The notes: generated by a model from the sequence alone, not told the origin. Shown: positions 32,384 through 45,168, counted from the stretch's first letter. The stretch: DNA of 64,000 nt from Gari tellinella (GCA_922989275.2 OV277864.1:27849550-27913549), one strand, 5' to 3'. A program made the numbers and translations.

Positions 32384-32752
32384 CCTCCCTCTTTCCATAT
32401 CCATCCATCCACCCACCCACCCACCAACCTATCCATCAATCCATCCGTCCGCCCGTCCGTGCTTACGGGTGGGTACTTATGTGGCTAAAATTCTTAGCCC
32501 CATAATTGAAAAACATTAACCTGGCCGTCTCTTGTGACATAAACCTGGCCATTTCTTGTGACATTAACCTGGCCAGTTGTGGGACATAGGGTTAGGGGTA
32601 GGGTTAGCCTCCAGATCATTTTTTTCCAAGTTAGAGCAAAAATAAATTGTCGCCTGTGTGGCTAGCCACCACAAAGAAATGCATAGAAAATAGCCACATA
32701 AGTATCCTCCCGTTAGAATGTCCGTCCGCCCGTCCATCCATCCATATCTCTC

Positions 32753-32786
<34 letters not shown>

Positions 32787-33130
32787 CCTCCCTCTTCCCA
32801 TATCCATCCATCCATCCGCCCACCCATCAACCAACCCATCCATCCGTCCGTCCATCCATCCGTCCGTCCATCCGGGCATACAGGAGCCACATAATGGGGT
32901 CCCAACCTGGCAGTTTTGGGTCCTTAACCTGGCCGTTTAGTGGTTGTGGGGTTGAAGGAGAGTGTTAAGGGGTTAAAAGTGTGCATGTGGGGTTAGTTTT
33001 AGGGTTTATACCCCACAACAACCGTCTGGTAAGAACGTCCGTCCGTCCATCCATCCATCTATCTATCTATCTATCTATCTATTCCATCCATCCATCCATC
33101 CATCCACCCACTCCCCTATCACCCACCCAA
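32180..33130. repeat. Microsatellite cluster: C-run, (CT)n, (TCCA)n, (ATCT)n
   Basis: It contains C17 near 32180, (CT)n at 32320-32395 and 32743-32795, CCAT/CCGT-type tetramers at 32396-32460 and 32800-32875, and (ATCT)n/(CCAT)n at 33050-33110. A GGGTTAGGGGTAGGGTTAG stretch near 32587 looks telomere-like. Open frames here are low-complexity artefacts. Confidence 0.85.
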
Positions 33131-34486
33131 TCGCCCACCCAACCTTTCTGTTCTTTCATTGAGGATGTTATTTTTTGCACGCATCTAAAAGACATCAGCA
33201 CAGGTTGAAGATTGCTCACATTAAATAAAAATGCACAAAATACGGGACATAAAAAGTATTTTATCGCATAAATTTTAGATTGATCTAGTTTGACATCAAA
33301 ATATTGAAATCGGCCATGATTAGGATTCAAACTGTTTGCAAATAACTATCACTCTCATGGTAAGGCGGTTAAGGTGTTAAGAGGATGCGTAAGCGACACT
33401 GCTTAATATCAGTTTATAGCTTATCTTAATTTTTCAACAAAAGTTGAAATTTATTTTAATAATAAACTGACGGTCTATCCTCTTGGGCTAGTTTGTCCCC
33501 GGATTTTCAACCAATAGCAAATTATTTTGATAAAAACTGACCTTTTTCTTCTTTTTTTCCTTAAAGAGAACGATTATTTCGTTGTAAAACCTCTCAACTT
33601 TTGAGCCTGTAGAGATAAGACGTATTTTGCAAATCATCTAAAAAAGGTGAATTCAACTTGTGTAACATCTAAAATATAACTCTTTATAACATTGGAGGCA
33701 CGTTATTCTTCCCCGTTTAAACGCAAACGCATTGCAAAAAAATGTAGAAAATGACACGTTGTTAGCAATTCTGACCTTTTATTTACAATTAAATACATAT
33801 AGTTTAGAGCCTGGTCAGACGCCGGGTTACCCGGCGTCTGATCTAGCTCCTAATTGTTTGCACTGGAAATAATATTTTCAGCGTAAGCGCATTTATTTGG
33901 AAAGAAAAATGTCTTCTCTTTTGTAGGAGATGCTGCAGAAAATATGGAAGCTAGTATAGGTCAAACATTAATCCGCCCATTAATCTCCCATGTTTATATT
34001 TTGCTTTAACCCTTTCATAGTCTTAAAAAATATATATGCTTTAAAGAAATTTCATAAAGTTTAACTTAAGAGTTAGATTTAATGCTTTTTTTTACCGAAA
34101 ATTATAGACCTGAGTGTCAAAAACAGTTTGAAATGTGATCAGGCGCCGTGTAACGCGGCCTCATGACATCATCGGGTTGCAAAGTCTTTATTTGCTGAAT
34201 GCATAATTATGGTTGGTGGAAAGGGCAGGGGCTAGGGGGATTGGGGGTCAATAATGGTGCCCATAACTTAACTTATAAACAGTGTAAACCCCTTTCAGGC
34301 CCAGCGCTTATAACCCGTGCTTGATTCTGTTAATATAGATCAAATGTTTTATTCTTTGCTGAAAAGTGCAAATTTGATCAATTGTGAATACCATATGTCA
34401 TCACGCCTTGCACGTGATAATCGAGCACCAGTAGGCGCTTGTTTGGTGCAAAATGACACCGCTTTTTTGACGATATCTCCACTTAA

Positions 34487-35975
34487 GGGTGTATCAATGT
34501 CATAAGCGAATTTTTCAAAGTATTAAACTTTTTTTCTATCATTGTTTTTTTGAAAGAGCTATTTATGATGAATCAAAAAAAAATATGTATATATATGGTG
34601 GTGTCCTTTTTTTTTTTTTTTTAGCTACAGCGATTTGAAAAAGGTATGTCAAATTTGGATTTTTTTCTTCAAATTTTACCCATTCAGAGTACAAGCTTCA
34701 GTAAAATCTATTTCAAAACAAAACAAAAATGGTAATTTGGGTTTTCTTTATTTATTTCATGTCTATGGTGGTATTTTCACATATATAAACCAAATTTAGA
34801 CAAAGCAGGTACCAGGTTTGAACAACATGGATCCTTGAATATCAAAAATATGCTATATATAGGGCATGATTTTATTAGATTTTTTATTTTATGAAAAAAA
34901 GTAAAAAAGTTTGAAAATGAAACAGTTCTAGTATTAAACTTTTTCTTATAGTCTACCAGATGAAAGCCCATGCTAAGGCAGTTCAAAATATGAAAAGAAA
35001 TTGAAAGGTCAGTGTTGAAAATTTTGAGTTATTAAAGTAAAAAGAGTTATCTCCCCTTACATAATTTACACAAAAATACCATATCGATGATATTTAAAGC
35101 GACTCGCAACCAGATGGTGCATTAAAAATAGTAATTTGTAAATATGTGTCAAACGCTTATATAAATGGTAAAGAATTAGTTTAGGATAAGAAATTCTGTT
35201 TAAAAAAATGTATTTCAATAAAAAAAAATATTGGTCTCTGGTGGGATTCGAACCCGGGGCCCGGCATTGGCGGACAGAAGGCAAAATAGGGGAAACCGCT
35301 TAGACCAATGGACCACGGAAACTATCCGTTTATCTCGGATGGATTTAACGTATTTCAATGTGTAGCCATCGAAAGTGCATACAACTTCGTAATTCGGCTC
35401 TTGTTTATGTCTGAGCCCGTGTAGAGAAGCAACAACAACAACTATACCGTCTACTAGTCGGTATAGAAAAACGATGGAAAATATCTAAAAATCTAAGATT
35501 CGGTGACGATTCCTGAGACTTTTTTTGGACTGATCATATTTTTTTAATGTCAGAAGCCAAATAATGCCACAAATTTGCTTTTATTTGAGTATTTTATTTT
35601 ATTTTGACAAGTACACCACCCGATTGCGAGTCCCTTTAAAGCTTTATAAATTTCACATTTGTTGCCTTTTTTTCTTAAATTAGTTTTTGTATGAAGAAAT
35701 ACTACCATAGATAGGAAATAAAATAACACAAAACCAAATTATCATGTTTGTTATCATTTAAAATGGATTTTATTGAAGCGGGCTGTTTGAAAAGGACAAA
35801 ATAAGAGGAAGTGGGTGGGGTAAAATTTACATGGCCGTAGAGCCAACTGTTGTTCACCAAAATGTACACTTTTTATATTTTTACATTCGTCTTAAATAGC
35901 TCTTCAATACAAGACCATCATAGAGTGTTTTCATATACTTTGAAAATTTCCCAAATGCATGACATTGATACACCC
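34487..35975. mobile_element. 1.49-kb TTAA-flanked transposon, non-autonomous
   Basis: The ends are GGGTGTATCAATGTCAT and ATGACATTGATACACCC, a perfect 17-bp inverted repeat flanked on each side by TTAA (34483-34486, 35976-35979). Subterminal sequence is also inversely repeated (TTTTCAAAGTAT). TTAA duplication and GGG/CCC ends fit the piggyBac superfamily. No transposase was seen. The tRNA-like MITE is inserted within it. Confidence 0.75.
35088..35640 (-). mobile_element. tRNA-like-containing MITE, copy 1
   Basis: The inverted ends are GACTCGCAACCAGATGGTG and CACCCGATTGCGAGTCCC, flanked by TTTAAAGC on both sides. It contains a minus-strand tRNA-like module (about 35233-35320) with box A TGGTCCATTGG and box B GGTTCGAATCC, spaced as in a tRNA with a long variable arm. 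It is nested within the TTAA element at 34487-35975. It is nearly identical to copy 2 at 61203-61745. Confidence 0.75.
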
Positions 35976-36328
35976 TTAAATGGGACACACATAAACTAAT
36001 AATAATATCAGGAACGTAGATTATCTAATATACTTTCCTGATAATATCAAGAAACTCCGTCAAGACTTGTAAGAGAATTGATCTAGATATCTAGATCTAC
36101 ATTGAAATTATTTGAATGAACTTGAAATTGATATGAAATTTTATAAAGAGCTAGATCTATTTATAGAAAACTGGCCAGTGGTAATGTATTGAGAAACTCG
36201 TCGGAAACAGGTGCGCTGTCAAATTGAACTTACATCTGATTGGTTGACGGAAAATAGGCTAACCTGCAACACGCCTCAGTCGTCAGTTGTTACTTTCGGT
36301 TTATGTTGTACAGGTGTGCTCAGTAACG

Positions 36329-36532
36329 ATGTTGGACGTAGGGTTTTTGATCCAGACTGTTATAGCTAACGTTATTGGATATGTCCTCGGCTTCACGGTT
36401 TTAATGCGTTTATTATGGGGCTTTATTCGCTCTCCTATTAAATTTACACGTGAAACATTCAAGAGACGAGATGAAATGCCAGCGTGCTTGAACGACCCAA
36501 ACCTGGGTTCACATGGATTTATACATCTCGAG
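36329..36532 (+). CDS. Epoxide hydrolase 4-like, first coding exon
   Basis: There are 68 codons from ATG 36329 to the donor GAG|GTAAGT at 36533, phase 0. The protein starts MLDVGFLIQTVIANVIGYVL, then a hydrophobic stretch to about residue 30 that should anchor it in a membrane. A basic segment follows (RSPIKFTRETFKRRDE), then PACLNDPNLGSHGFIHLE. The PACL.DP.LG.H motif and the exon end match the N-terminus of EPHX4/EPHX3-type alpha/beta-hydrolase epoxide hydrolases. In human EPHX4 the next residues begin the catalytic domain. No exon with the HGFPE, DLRGYG or HDWGG motifs was recognised downstream in this window. Intron 1 therefore exceeds 27 kb, or the gene is a fragment. EPHX3 versus EPHX4 cannot be decided from this exon. 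Confidence 0.7.
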
Positions 36533-36957
36533 GTAAGTCAAATGTAGGTCGGTCTGTTTTCTGACCTATGGGTTGTACAGTCAAACCTTTTAGACAGGTG
36601 ACAATTGTAAGAAAAGTAGAAAAAAATATAATAAAGAAGGCCAGTTTAACCCTTTATATTCTATACTTACCTGCTTTTTTTTATAAAGACAGGTGCCGCT
36701 TAAAGCAAATTGAAAGTAAAGCAGAATGTGCATTATCTGTTAGAACATAGAAATAATCATTTTAATAAAAAAATTTATGATAGCTCTACATATTCAATTC
36801 TTAATGACTGTACATGTGCATATAAATTGGAATTTTTTTCTTCAGTGGAGGAATAAATTAAATGCGTAAAATGTGTATCTACGGAGTAAAGGGTAAAGTT
36901 ACTGATTTACTTCGCTCCTGCGATCAGTCCCTGTCTAAAGAGTTACATACTTGTCGC

Positions 36958-37212
36958 TTATCCCATTACCCCATAAAGACGCATTTTTATGCCTTTCATT
37001 TATTCCTCCACTGAAGAAAATCATAAATCAAATTTGTACAGTAATAATTATGTACTATACAGATTTTTTTCTATATCCTAGCAGATGGTAGCTTAAAACA
37101 GGCTGAAAGTAAAGCAGAATGTGCTTAGGGCACATTCTGCTTTACTTTCAACCTGCTTTAAGTAGACACATGTCTTAATAATCTACACACATGCTATGGG
37201 ATAATGGGTTAA
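36958..37212 (-). repeat. Family-A TTAA MITE, reverse
   Basis: It begins CCCATTACCCCATAAAGACG and ends GGGATAATGGGTTAA. The central palindrome is at about 37090-37162. Confidence 0.85.
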
Positions 37213-38498
37213 ATTGTCATTGAACTCAGGTTTCATGGTAAATATGAAAAGTCAAACTAAGTGACAAGAAAAATGAGAAGAGAAAAATGGTACTCTTTTA
37301 AGACATTCTCAAATGAAAATGCCAGAGGGCATAAAAAGCATATTTATAGGGTAATGGGTTAACTCATTTACCCTTGAGACGTCCAACTTCCAATAAAGTT
37401 TCCTCCATTTTTGACTATTTAGGGATATTTTAGGGAAGGAGTCCTCTGATCTGGGTCTACTTTATTTGCAGAATGCAAGTGTACTCTTCACAGGTACACT
37501 GTTTGTAAATGACAAGTGAACTCCTCACTAGAGCCACACTATTTTTTCTGTTGTTAACCTTTGTCGAGTCCTAAGTTGATCATATATTTTGAATTAATAA
37601 CCTTACATTAGCTAATGAAATAAGGAAACTTTTCAAGGAAAGAGAGAATGCTCATGTCAGACTGAGACAGATCCTATAAGAAAACAGTTCAGACACTGAC
37701 CAGACAGCTCCTTCATGTCTGATAATTTATATACACTGTTAGCAGGGAAAGGGTTAGAATATACAACTTATTTTTCATTTGACTGGTATTTTTGTGTGTG
37801 ACAGCTGACATATTGTCCTAGTAACCTTTAGTTTAAATTAACTCTAAACAATGTGGGTACCTGCAAGAAGATACCGTACTAATACTTTGCTTTATAAACA
37901 GTGTGACACTGCACTGGTGATGATCAGAGGATTCCTTCAGGATGCTGATCAGTGTCAACACGGTTTGCAATCTGGTTCTTATTCATTTGAAGTGTTGTAT
38001 TGCTGCTTTCATTCCACAGGGCCAAGAGAGATCTATAGTAAATTCAAGTTTGCTCCTTAAAAATATTTCTTCAGTGCATTGGTGGAGTCCTCCCCCAATT
38101 GTTCTCAATAGGCGTGAAAAATCATGCAGCATAAGCTGCCAGCAGGTATACCAATCTCAGTTTTACCTGGTGAGGTTCAAATAAACTCATGCTCTAGAGG
38201 CTTTTCAATGGTTATTTCTAACCAAACTATTAAATATAAAGGTCGGTCTCACATGAGATGCTTCAATGGTTCTTTGATACCGACATGTGCACAAGACCCA
38301 TGCTTTTTGCAAGGAAATTGTCTGGCAAGGCATTTTAACCGAAAGGTCGTCGGGAAATGTCTTTAACCCCCGTGATTACCCAATATATATGTCTTGTACA
38401 TCTTTAATTTATTCCTCCAATAAAGTAAACAATTCCACTTTGTACAATCATGAATATGCCTCATAAGAAATATGTCAAATATTCTAAAAGATGGTAGC

Positions 38499-38753
38499 TT
38501 AACCCATTACCCCATAGTCTGTTTCTAGTTTTGAAGGCATGTGTCCACTTAAAGCAGTTTGAAAGTAAAGCAGAATGTGCCTTAAGGCCACTTCTGCTTT
38601 ACTTGCAGCCTGCTTTAATTAAACATCTTCTGAGATCTATACAAAATATTTCTTATGGAGTATATTCATGACTGTTTAAATTGGAAATATTTTCTTCAAT
38701 GCAGGGATAAATTAGAGGGGATAAAAAGGCATATTTATAAGGCATTTGGTTAA
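38499..38753 (+). repeat. Family-A TTAA MITE
   Basis: The ends are TTAACCCATTACCCCATA and GGCATTTGGTTAA. A partial inverted copy follows to about 38850. Confidence 0.85.
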
Positions 38754-39649
38754 AGCCCCCTAAGAAGTATTCTGATTTACTTTCAGCCTGCTTTGAGGAA
38801 TCATCTGTCTTCAATAGAGAAAACAAGCTAGTATACATGTATGGGGGAATGGTTAATGTTTGCACCAACCCTATAGCATGACTACTTACTGAAATCGTCT
38901 CTGACATGACTGTAATGAGTTATCACATCATAGGGTTTGGTGCAGACATAAAGATTTTAGTTTTTGAAATAACTCCCCCTATCTGAAGACCTGCACATGT
39001 AAACGTCAACACTGAACATGTAGCACAACTTATTCAACATGCGTTATTGTATATCTACACGTATCTGATCTTATCATGAAATTTGAGGATGTATATCAAA
39101 TTTATGACATGCTTTTAGTTAAGAAAGTGAGTGAAAGTTTTTGTCTTGATTTTTGTACATTATGCTTGACAGAAGCATGATTTATGCGTCTTAGTAAACC
39201 CATTAAGCCCTGAAAATACAAATGGACATTAACTGTTTCAACACTAAGTAACTCTTGTGGGTAATTTAGTTCCCTTGTTGATCAATTTAGTTACCAATAC
39301 ATGAGCCAGTCTACTTGGAATTCTAGTTAGTTCAATAAATACTGGTCTAAATTAGCAAACAGTGTAGACCCAGATCAGAGGGCTCATATAGGAGCCCTCT
39401 GATCTGGGTCTATAATCTGTTTGCAAATGTAATGAGTATATTTTAAAGAGGTCCATAATGTTGAAAGAGTTAAGTCTAGTCCAGTTTTGACTATATAGGG
39501 TTATTGATTTAAATTACATTATTTTGCATAGATCTGACAAACAGTGTAGACCGTTCTGTAGGATCCTTTTGATCTCAGTCTTCACTGTTTGCATATAGGA
39601 AACCTTGTACTAATCATGATGTAGTCAGGTACACTGTTTGTAAAGGGGT

Positions 39650-40500
39650 TGTACAGTGAAGCCTCTATATTATGACCATTAAGGTACTTCGCATATGCGC
39701 GTAGTTTCCATACGATTGTTATGAAAATTGTCATGAAGAATGATAATAGCCTAAGAAACAATGTGTGTAAATATAGGCAAAATTTATCGTGTGGTTTGTC
39801 TTTAAGGTCTTTTTTCTGACAAAAACCTAGAATTTTGATGATTTTATTTTTCTTAAAAATGAATAAAGCTAATGACTATAATTCTCGCCCAATAAGTAGT
39901 CCACAACATTCATTACAAGAAAAGCTAAAAACATTTAGAATAAAGGTGTTCAGAAAGATGTTATCAGCTATTTAAATTTTGCAAAATGCTAAAAAATTGA
40001 ATTACAAAAAACTGACTCATTCAATGTATATTTGTTCTCATTTTATTCAAATATATGGTTGATGAACTAGTCAGTCTGAAAAAATTAGAAAATATTACAG
40101 TCAGGATTTGTTGTAATAACATATTTCTTATTAAAATGTGGGATATTTGTTGTTTAGATACAGTTACCTACCTTAGAATTAAAACTTTGTCATTAAATTT
40201 ATTCATGGACTTGCATACAAGGTTTATTATATTGTTTGAACATAATTATAATGGGCAATATCGATCTTGAAAAGGTTAGCGTATTGATAAGCTTCAATGT
40301 GTGGCTTTATAGTTCGATCAAATCGTTTACATGTATACCGATTTAATTGACTTGTAAGTCATTAAACTAAAACGTACAGGTAAGTGGACATATACTTGGA
40401 CCGTAAACATCACTAGTACTAATCAACGAAGACTAAACATAACATGTCTCTTGATAACTGCGTTATGGATTGACAAGTCAATAAATCGGACACTAAAAAA
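39650..40500. other. EPHX4-like intron or intergenic, no recognised feature
   Basis: AT-rich sequence without the MITE palindromes that fill the neighbourhood. An open plus-strand frame at 40055-40270 shows no recognisable motif. Confidence 0.5.
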
Positions 40501-40504
40501 AATA

Positions 40505-40588
40505 TTTGGATCGGATGGGTCTCGAACCTATGACCTTTGGATTGCTAGTCAACCACTATAGTCAACCACTATACTAACTGCGCTATGA
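40505..40588 (-). pseudogene. tRNA-like pseudogene
   Basis: On the minus strand it has TAGCGCAGTTAGTATAG and GGTTCGAGACC, a box B variant. A 13-bp block (AGTCAACCACTAT) is duplicated in tandem in the anticodon/D-arm area, which breaks the cloverleaf. The acceptor ends do not pair. Confidence 0.4.
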
Positions 40589-40718
40589 AGGATTATACTA
40601 ATTTATATCAACATTTCCTTTATATAAATTTTCTAGTATAAACACGTACGAAAAAAGTCTGTGTCGTCCAGACGCATATCCGCTCGCCCGCAAGACCGAC
40701 TTCCGGTAGCGAAAGGCC

Positions 40719-40968
40719 TTAACTCTTTCCTCCCTGAAACTTTAAATAGACAATTCCGGTTTCCATTTTAGTCTAGTCCATTTTGTACTTTTAATGGTTG
40801 TTTTGTCAATGTTTCGCATTATGACATACAGTGAAGACCCAGATCAGAGGGCTCCGAAAGGAGCCCTCTGATCTTGATCTTCACTGTTTGCATAGGACAA
40901 GTGTACTATTCACATGTTCACTGTTTGAGAATGACGCCTATATGCGGGACTAGGGTTCAAAGGGTTAA
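40719..40968 (+). repeat. Family-B TTAA MITE, full copy
   Basis: It begins TTAACTCTTTCCTCCCTG and ends GGGTTCAAAGGGTTAA. The central palindrome (about 40830-40893) is AGACCCAGATCAGAGGGCTC with its complement. Confidence 0.88.
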
Positions 40969-41122
40969 AACAGGGCTAAGTGATTTAATAAAATACATGT
41001 AACAGCTTAATTAAAGCAAGGTGAACGTAAAACAGAAAGCTCTGAAAGGAGCTTTCAGTGTTATGATCACCTTGCTTTAAGCAGTCACCTTCCTTAAACA
41101 CCAGGAATCCGTCTAACCAAAT

Positions 41123-41315
41123 GTCGTACGACCAAAATGATTGTAAGTCAAAATTTTAAAATGCACAATTTCTGATTTCTCCTGTCTTGTGACATCTGTT
41201 TGGAATCGTCTTTTCAAGACAATTCCAAAGAAATATTACAGGACAGTATTAGATGGAGAACTTAATAATAACTGAGAATTTTAGAATCTGACTTATGACC
41301 CTTTTTGTCGTCTGG
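41123..41315. repeat. Palindromic MITE with GGAATCGTCT core, copy 2
   Basis: It has TTTGGAATCGTCTTTTCAAG with complement and TTAGATGGAGAA to the right, related to 15237-15470. Confidence 0.65.
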
Positions 41316-41632
41316 TGCTTCGTAAGATGGGCCCCTTGTAAAAAACTCAATTTAGTGGTCATACCCGAGAAGTTTTTACTGTATATTAATATTTAGTGGG
41401 AAAAGAGTTTAACAGCTAGGATGATTTAGGACACCATGAACATTACTCATGGGACCAGTAATATGACAATGACCTTGAGAAAGTGACCTTGAGACAGGAC
41501 ATGTATAGAAGTTTACAGAACATTGTGATAACCTAATCTCATGCAGTTTTTACAGCTACCCTACACTGTTTGAACTTACTGATTACAAAACCCAAAATGG
41601 CTTTGTATTGATATGATAAATGTGGAACGTTT

Positions 41633-41820
41633 TTTCAGTTGATTCAGCTAAAAACTGTGCCAAGCCAAATAAAATGCACATGCATCATACATTCAGTGTT
41701 CCAGATTTTCCTAGAGGTGCCCCTCAATTTCTTGATCCATCGATGAACAATATGTCTCACGAAGTTAAAGATATTTATACACTGGGAGAACAGTGTCGGA
41801 TTCTTTTTCTCACTCTTTAA
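41633..41820 (+). CDS. Candidate short coding exon, unidentified
   Basis: A strong acceptor (ACGTTTTTTCAG) precedes a frame with MHMHHTFSVPDFPRGAPQFL, then DPSMNNMSHEVKDIYTLGEQ, ending TAA at 41818-41820. The codon use looks more protein-like than in nearby frames. The segment is not part of any repeat family seen here. No homologue was recognised, and it does not resemble an epoxide hydrolase, so it is unlikely to be an EPHX4-like exon. It may be chance. Confidence 0.25.
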
Positions 41821-41927
41821 GTTTTTACCTCATAGTGACACCTTATATGGGCTGATTGGGCACAGATCGGCCAGCTCTGTTCTGGATCTACTCAGTTTGC
41901 ATACAGAAACTTTACACATCTAAATAT

Positions 41928-42183
41928 CAGGGCTGCCATAAGTTGATATGAAAAATCCTAAGATTTCCAAATTTGCATTTTTCAAGTGTGATTTTACGAA
42001 TCGTGCCATCACCCCATCGCCTGTTTCCAACTTTGTTGACACATGACTATACTTAAAGCAGACTGGAAGTAAAGCAGAATGCACCTTCAGGCGCATTCTG
42101 CTTTACTTTCAGTCTGCTTTAAGCTACCATGTACTAAAAAAATCCAAAGATTTAGGAAAAATCCGGAGAAATGGCAGCCCTGA
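41928..42183 (-). repeat. Family-G MITE
   Basis: The ends are CAGGGCTGCCATAAG and GAGAAATGGCAGCCCTG, with a complete family-A-type core palindrome (about 42053-42122). Confidence 0.83.
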
Positions 42184-42659
42184 AATATCTATTGATTGCT
42201 TTGGAAGAATACTCATCCTACATATACATTATGTTGTTTTGTTTTCTGATAAAATTTCATTACAAATTGATATTTCCTTAATTTGCACTAAAACAGATCT
42301 ATCTCAACTGTATAATGCCATGCTTTGTTCATTATGTTATGTTACTGTGTTACATGCCCATATGGGCCATAACAAGAAAAAAACTTAAAACTTGATTAAA
42401 AGTCCATTTTTTGACTATCTTGGGTTATTTTCAACAATTTATTGCAAAATGACAATCAGTGCAAACACCTTAGTACGATATATTGTTCTTTATAGAAATA
42501 CTGTATGTAAATGACAAGTATACTCCTCGCTAGGGCTGAATGTGTTAGTACATGAATACAAGTGTTTGCCTGTATGATGTATCTATCACATGTACCTATT
42601 ATTAATATTATGAAGTATTGTTAATTTATAGTTGTATTGATGAGAAACTATGTATAGTT

Positions 42660-42705
42660 TAAATCAATAAAATATCTATCTATCTATCTATCTATCAATC
42701 ATGTA
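42660..42705 (+). repeat. (ATCT)n microsatellite
   Basis: (ATCT) repeats follow AATCAATAAAAT. This could be the tail of a non-LTR retroelement, but nothing upstream was recognised. Confidence 0.7.
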
Positions 42706-42726
42706 AATGTACACTTAATTATGAAA

Positions 42727-42935
42727 TACAGTAAAACATCTCTATTACAGACACTAAATTATTTTGATTATTAAGTGTTTAAGGCTGGTGACTGCTTAAA
42801 GCAAGGTGACAGTGAAACAGAAAGCTTCTTTAGGAGCTTTCTGTTTCACTATCACCTTGCTTTAAGCTGTCACCTTTCTTTTATACAATAAATTATCCTT
42901 CATTTTAGTGGTCGTAATAGAAAAGTTTTACTGTA
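42727..42935 (+). repeat. Family-D MITE, full copy
   Basis: The ends are TACAGTAAAACATCTCTATT and AAGTTTTACTGTA, with core AAGCAAGGTGACAGTGAAAC and complement. Confidence 0.88.
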
Positions 42936-43523
42936 GTGATGTACAACTAGTAAAACACAGGGCTAGCTGAACATTAATAATTTTTGTTATGTTCTATTTT
43001 TCTCACTATGCCCTGTCCCTACTTTCACAGTGTTTGTATTTATATAGCCCTTTACCTGCTTGTCATGTTTTTACTGAAATTTGCAAACAGCTTTGACCAA
43101 GATCAAATGCCGCGTCTGATCAGACTCCACACTGTTTGATTTCCAAGATAAAGTGTCTTGAGTAAAATGGCATAAAATTATTTAAAAAAATAAATAAATT
43201 TGCAGACGGTGGAAAGCAGATGACATTAGAGCAGCCAACAAGTTAGTTACTAAGGTCAGTTAGATAACAAGGTCAGCTATAATACAACGACATGATTTGA
43301 CATTGACAGTAACATCTCAGCTTTACTATCTTAGTATCTAAAAATATTTTTTTATTGGATATTTAGACAAGTAAAAACTTACAGAAAGTCATTTTGAAGA
43401 CAGGTGACCAGTTATAGCAGGTTGAAATTAAATCAGAAAGCATATGAAGGTGCATTATGTTTACTTTCAGTCTGCTTTAACTACAAACTTTCAGGAAAAA
43501 TATATCTTAATAGAGGTCCCCTT

Positions 43524-43781
43524 TTAACCCATTACCCCATAGCCTGTTTCTAGTTTAGACGCTAATTGACCACTTAAAGCAGGTTGAAAGTAAAGCAGAA
43601 GGCACCTTAAGGTGCCTTCTGCTTTACTTTCAGCCTGCTTTAAGCTACAGTCTGCAAGAATAAAAAAATATTTTGTATAAAACATATCCATGATTGTTTA
43701 AGTTGTATAAGTTCAAAACAATTTTATTCAGTGAAGAAATTTAGAGGTGTAAAAAGGCGTATTTACAGGGTAATGGGTTAA
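43524..43781 (+). repeat. Family-A TTAA MITE, full copy
   Basis: The core palindrome around 43575-43643 is perfect at its tip (GAAGGCACCTTAAGGTGCCTTC). The ends are intact. Confidence 0.9.
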
Positions 43782-43850
43782 AAACAGTATGGCCAACTAG
43801 GGCCTGTATTACAGAAAATATGGTATGTAGATTAAGCCAAGATATCTTAC

Positions 43851-44079
43851 TTAACCCATTACCCCATAGCATCTTTCTAGTTTTGAAAACAGGTGGCTAC
43901 TTAAAGCAGGTTGAAAGTAAAGCAGAATGCGCCTCAGCCTGCATTAAACTTCCATCTGTTAGAATAAAGAAAATATTTTTTATGATGCATATTCCTAACT
44001 TTATAAATTGGAACTATTTCTTTCAGTGGAGGAATAAATTAAAGTTGTAAAAAGGCGTATTTATGGGGTAATGGGTTAA
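43851..44079 (+). repeat. Family-A TTAA MITE, palindrome arm deleted
   Basis: Full termini, but the right half of the hairpin is truncated (GCGCCTCAGCCTGC). Confidence 0.88.
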
Positions 44080-44950
44080 GATACCACATGTCTGCAATTG
44101 AATCTCCTGTTGCATGTCAATGGTTAATACAAGTTTTACTGTAGTCTTAAAGTAAACATCAAGCGGGGAAAGTTTCAAACTTTATCCCAAGAAAATAAAT
44201 GTATGAACTGGTGCTGTACATCATTTTTGATTGTCTTTAACCTTTAGTCTTGCATAGATACAAACTTCTGGCGTTGCTTCTCTTGAAACTGTTCAAACTT
44301 TATCCCAAGAAAATAAATGTATGAACTGGTGTTGTATATCATTTTTGGTTGTCTTTAACCTTTAGTTTTCCATAGATACAGTCATCATACGAACTTCTGG
44401 CTTTACTTCTCTTGAAACTCTCCGAGGCTTGCTCATTTAGCATTCAATTGCATATAGATTTTCCTTCTCTCTCCAAATGTTTGTTTGCTTGGCAGTTTGA
44501 TTAATCACTTGAACAATCAATATATCTGCCCAATTCCTGTAATATATTCTCCCACACCATGAAATATTGCCATTTTATTTTGGATGAGATATGGGCTCAA
44601 ATTTTCCAAAGCATAGAAAATAATTCTCTTATACAGTCCTACTTCTATTAATCACCTGCTAAATTAGGTAACCTGTTGATATCTACAGACAGGTGACAGC
44701 TTAATACAAGACATTAGTACAAGACATCTTGCAGTAAGCTGCCACCTGTTTTATAGGCTATAAATGAATCTTTATAACGTCGGTGAATACAGGTTTGACT
44801 GTACCTGTGACTGCTTCCCAGTTTCTGCTGGCATCAGGCTCCTTGCCTTGAGTCATAGAGACACATTGATCCAAACTGTTTGTAATTCTGATTGTACATA
44901 TTGTATACAGTAAACCTGTGTTAAGCTGCCTCTCAATGATAATAATTAGT

Positions 44951-45168
44951 AAATATAGGTGACCGCTTAAAGCAGGTTGAAAGTAAAGCAGAATGTGCCT
45001 GAAGGCACATTCTGCTTTACTTTCAGCCTTCTTTAAGCTATAATCTGCTAGAATATAGAATTGTTATCTTATAATACTTAATCATGACTGTATAAATTGA
45101 AACCATTTTCTTCAGTGGAGGAATAAATTATAGGCATAAAAAGGCATATTTATGGAGTAATGGGTTAA
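44951..45168 (+). repeat. Family-A TTAA MITE, left end lost
   Basis: The palindrome (about 44965-45033) and the right terminus GGAGTAATGGGTTAA are present. Confidence 0.8.

Noticed and set aside
32288..32940. Overlapping frames rich in Ser/Leu/His/Pro or Arg/Glu
   Set aside because: These are low-complexity translations of (CT)n and (TCCA)n microsatellites.
35233..35320. Functional tRNA with a long variable arm (Leu/Ser type)
   Set aside because: The same module occurs in a second element copy within identical inverted ends, and no clean acceptor stem pairing was found. It was treated as part of a mobile element.
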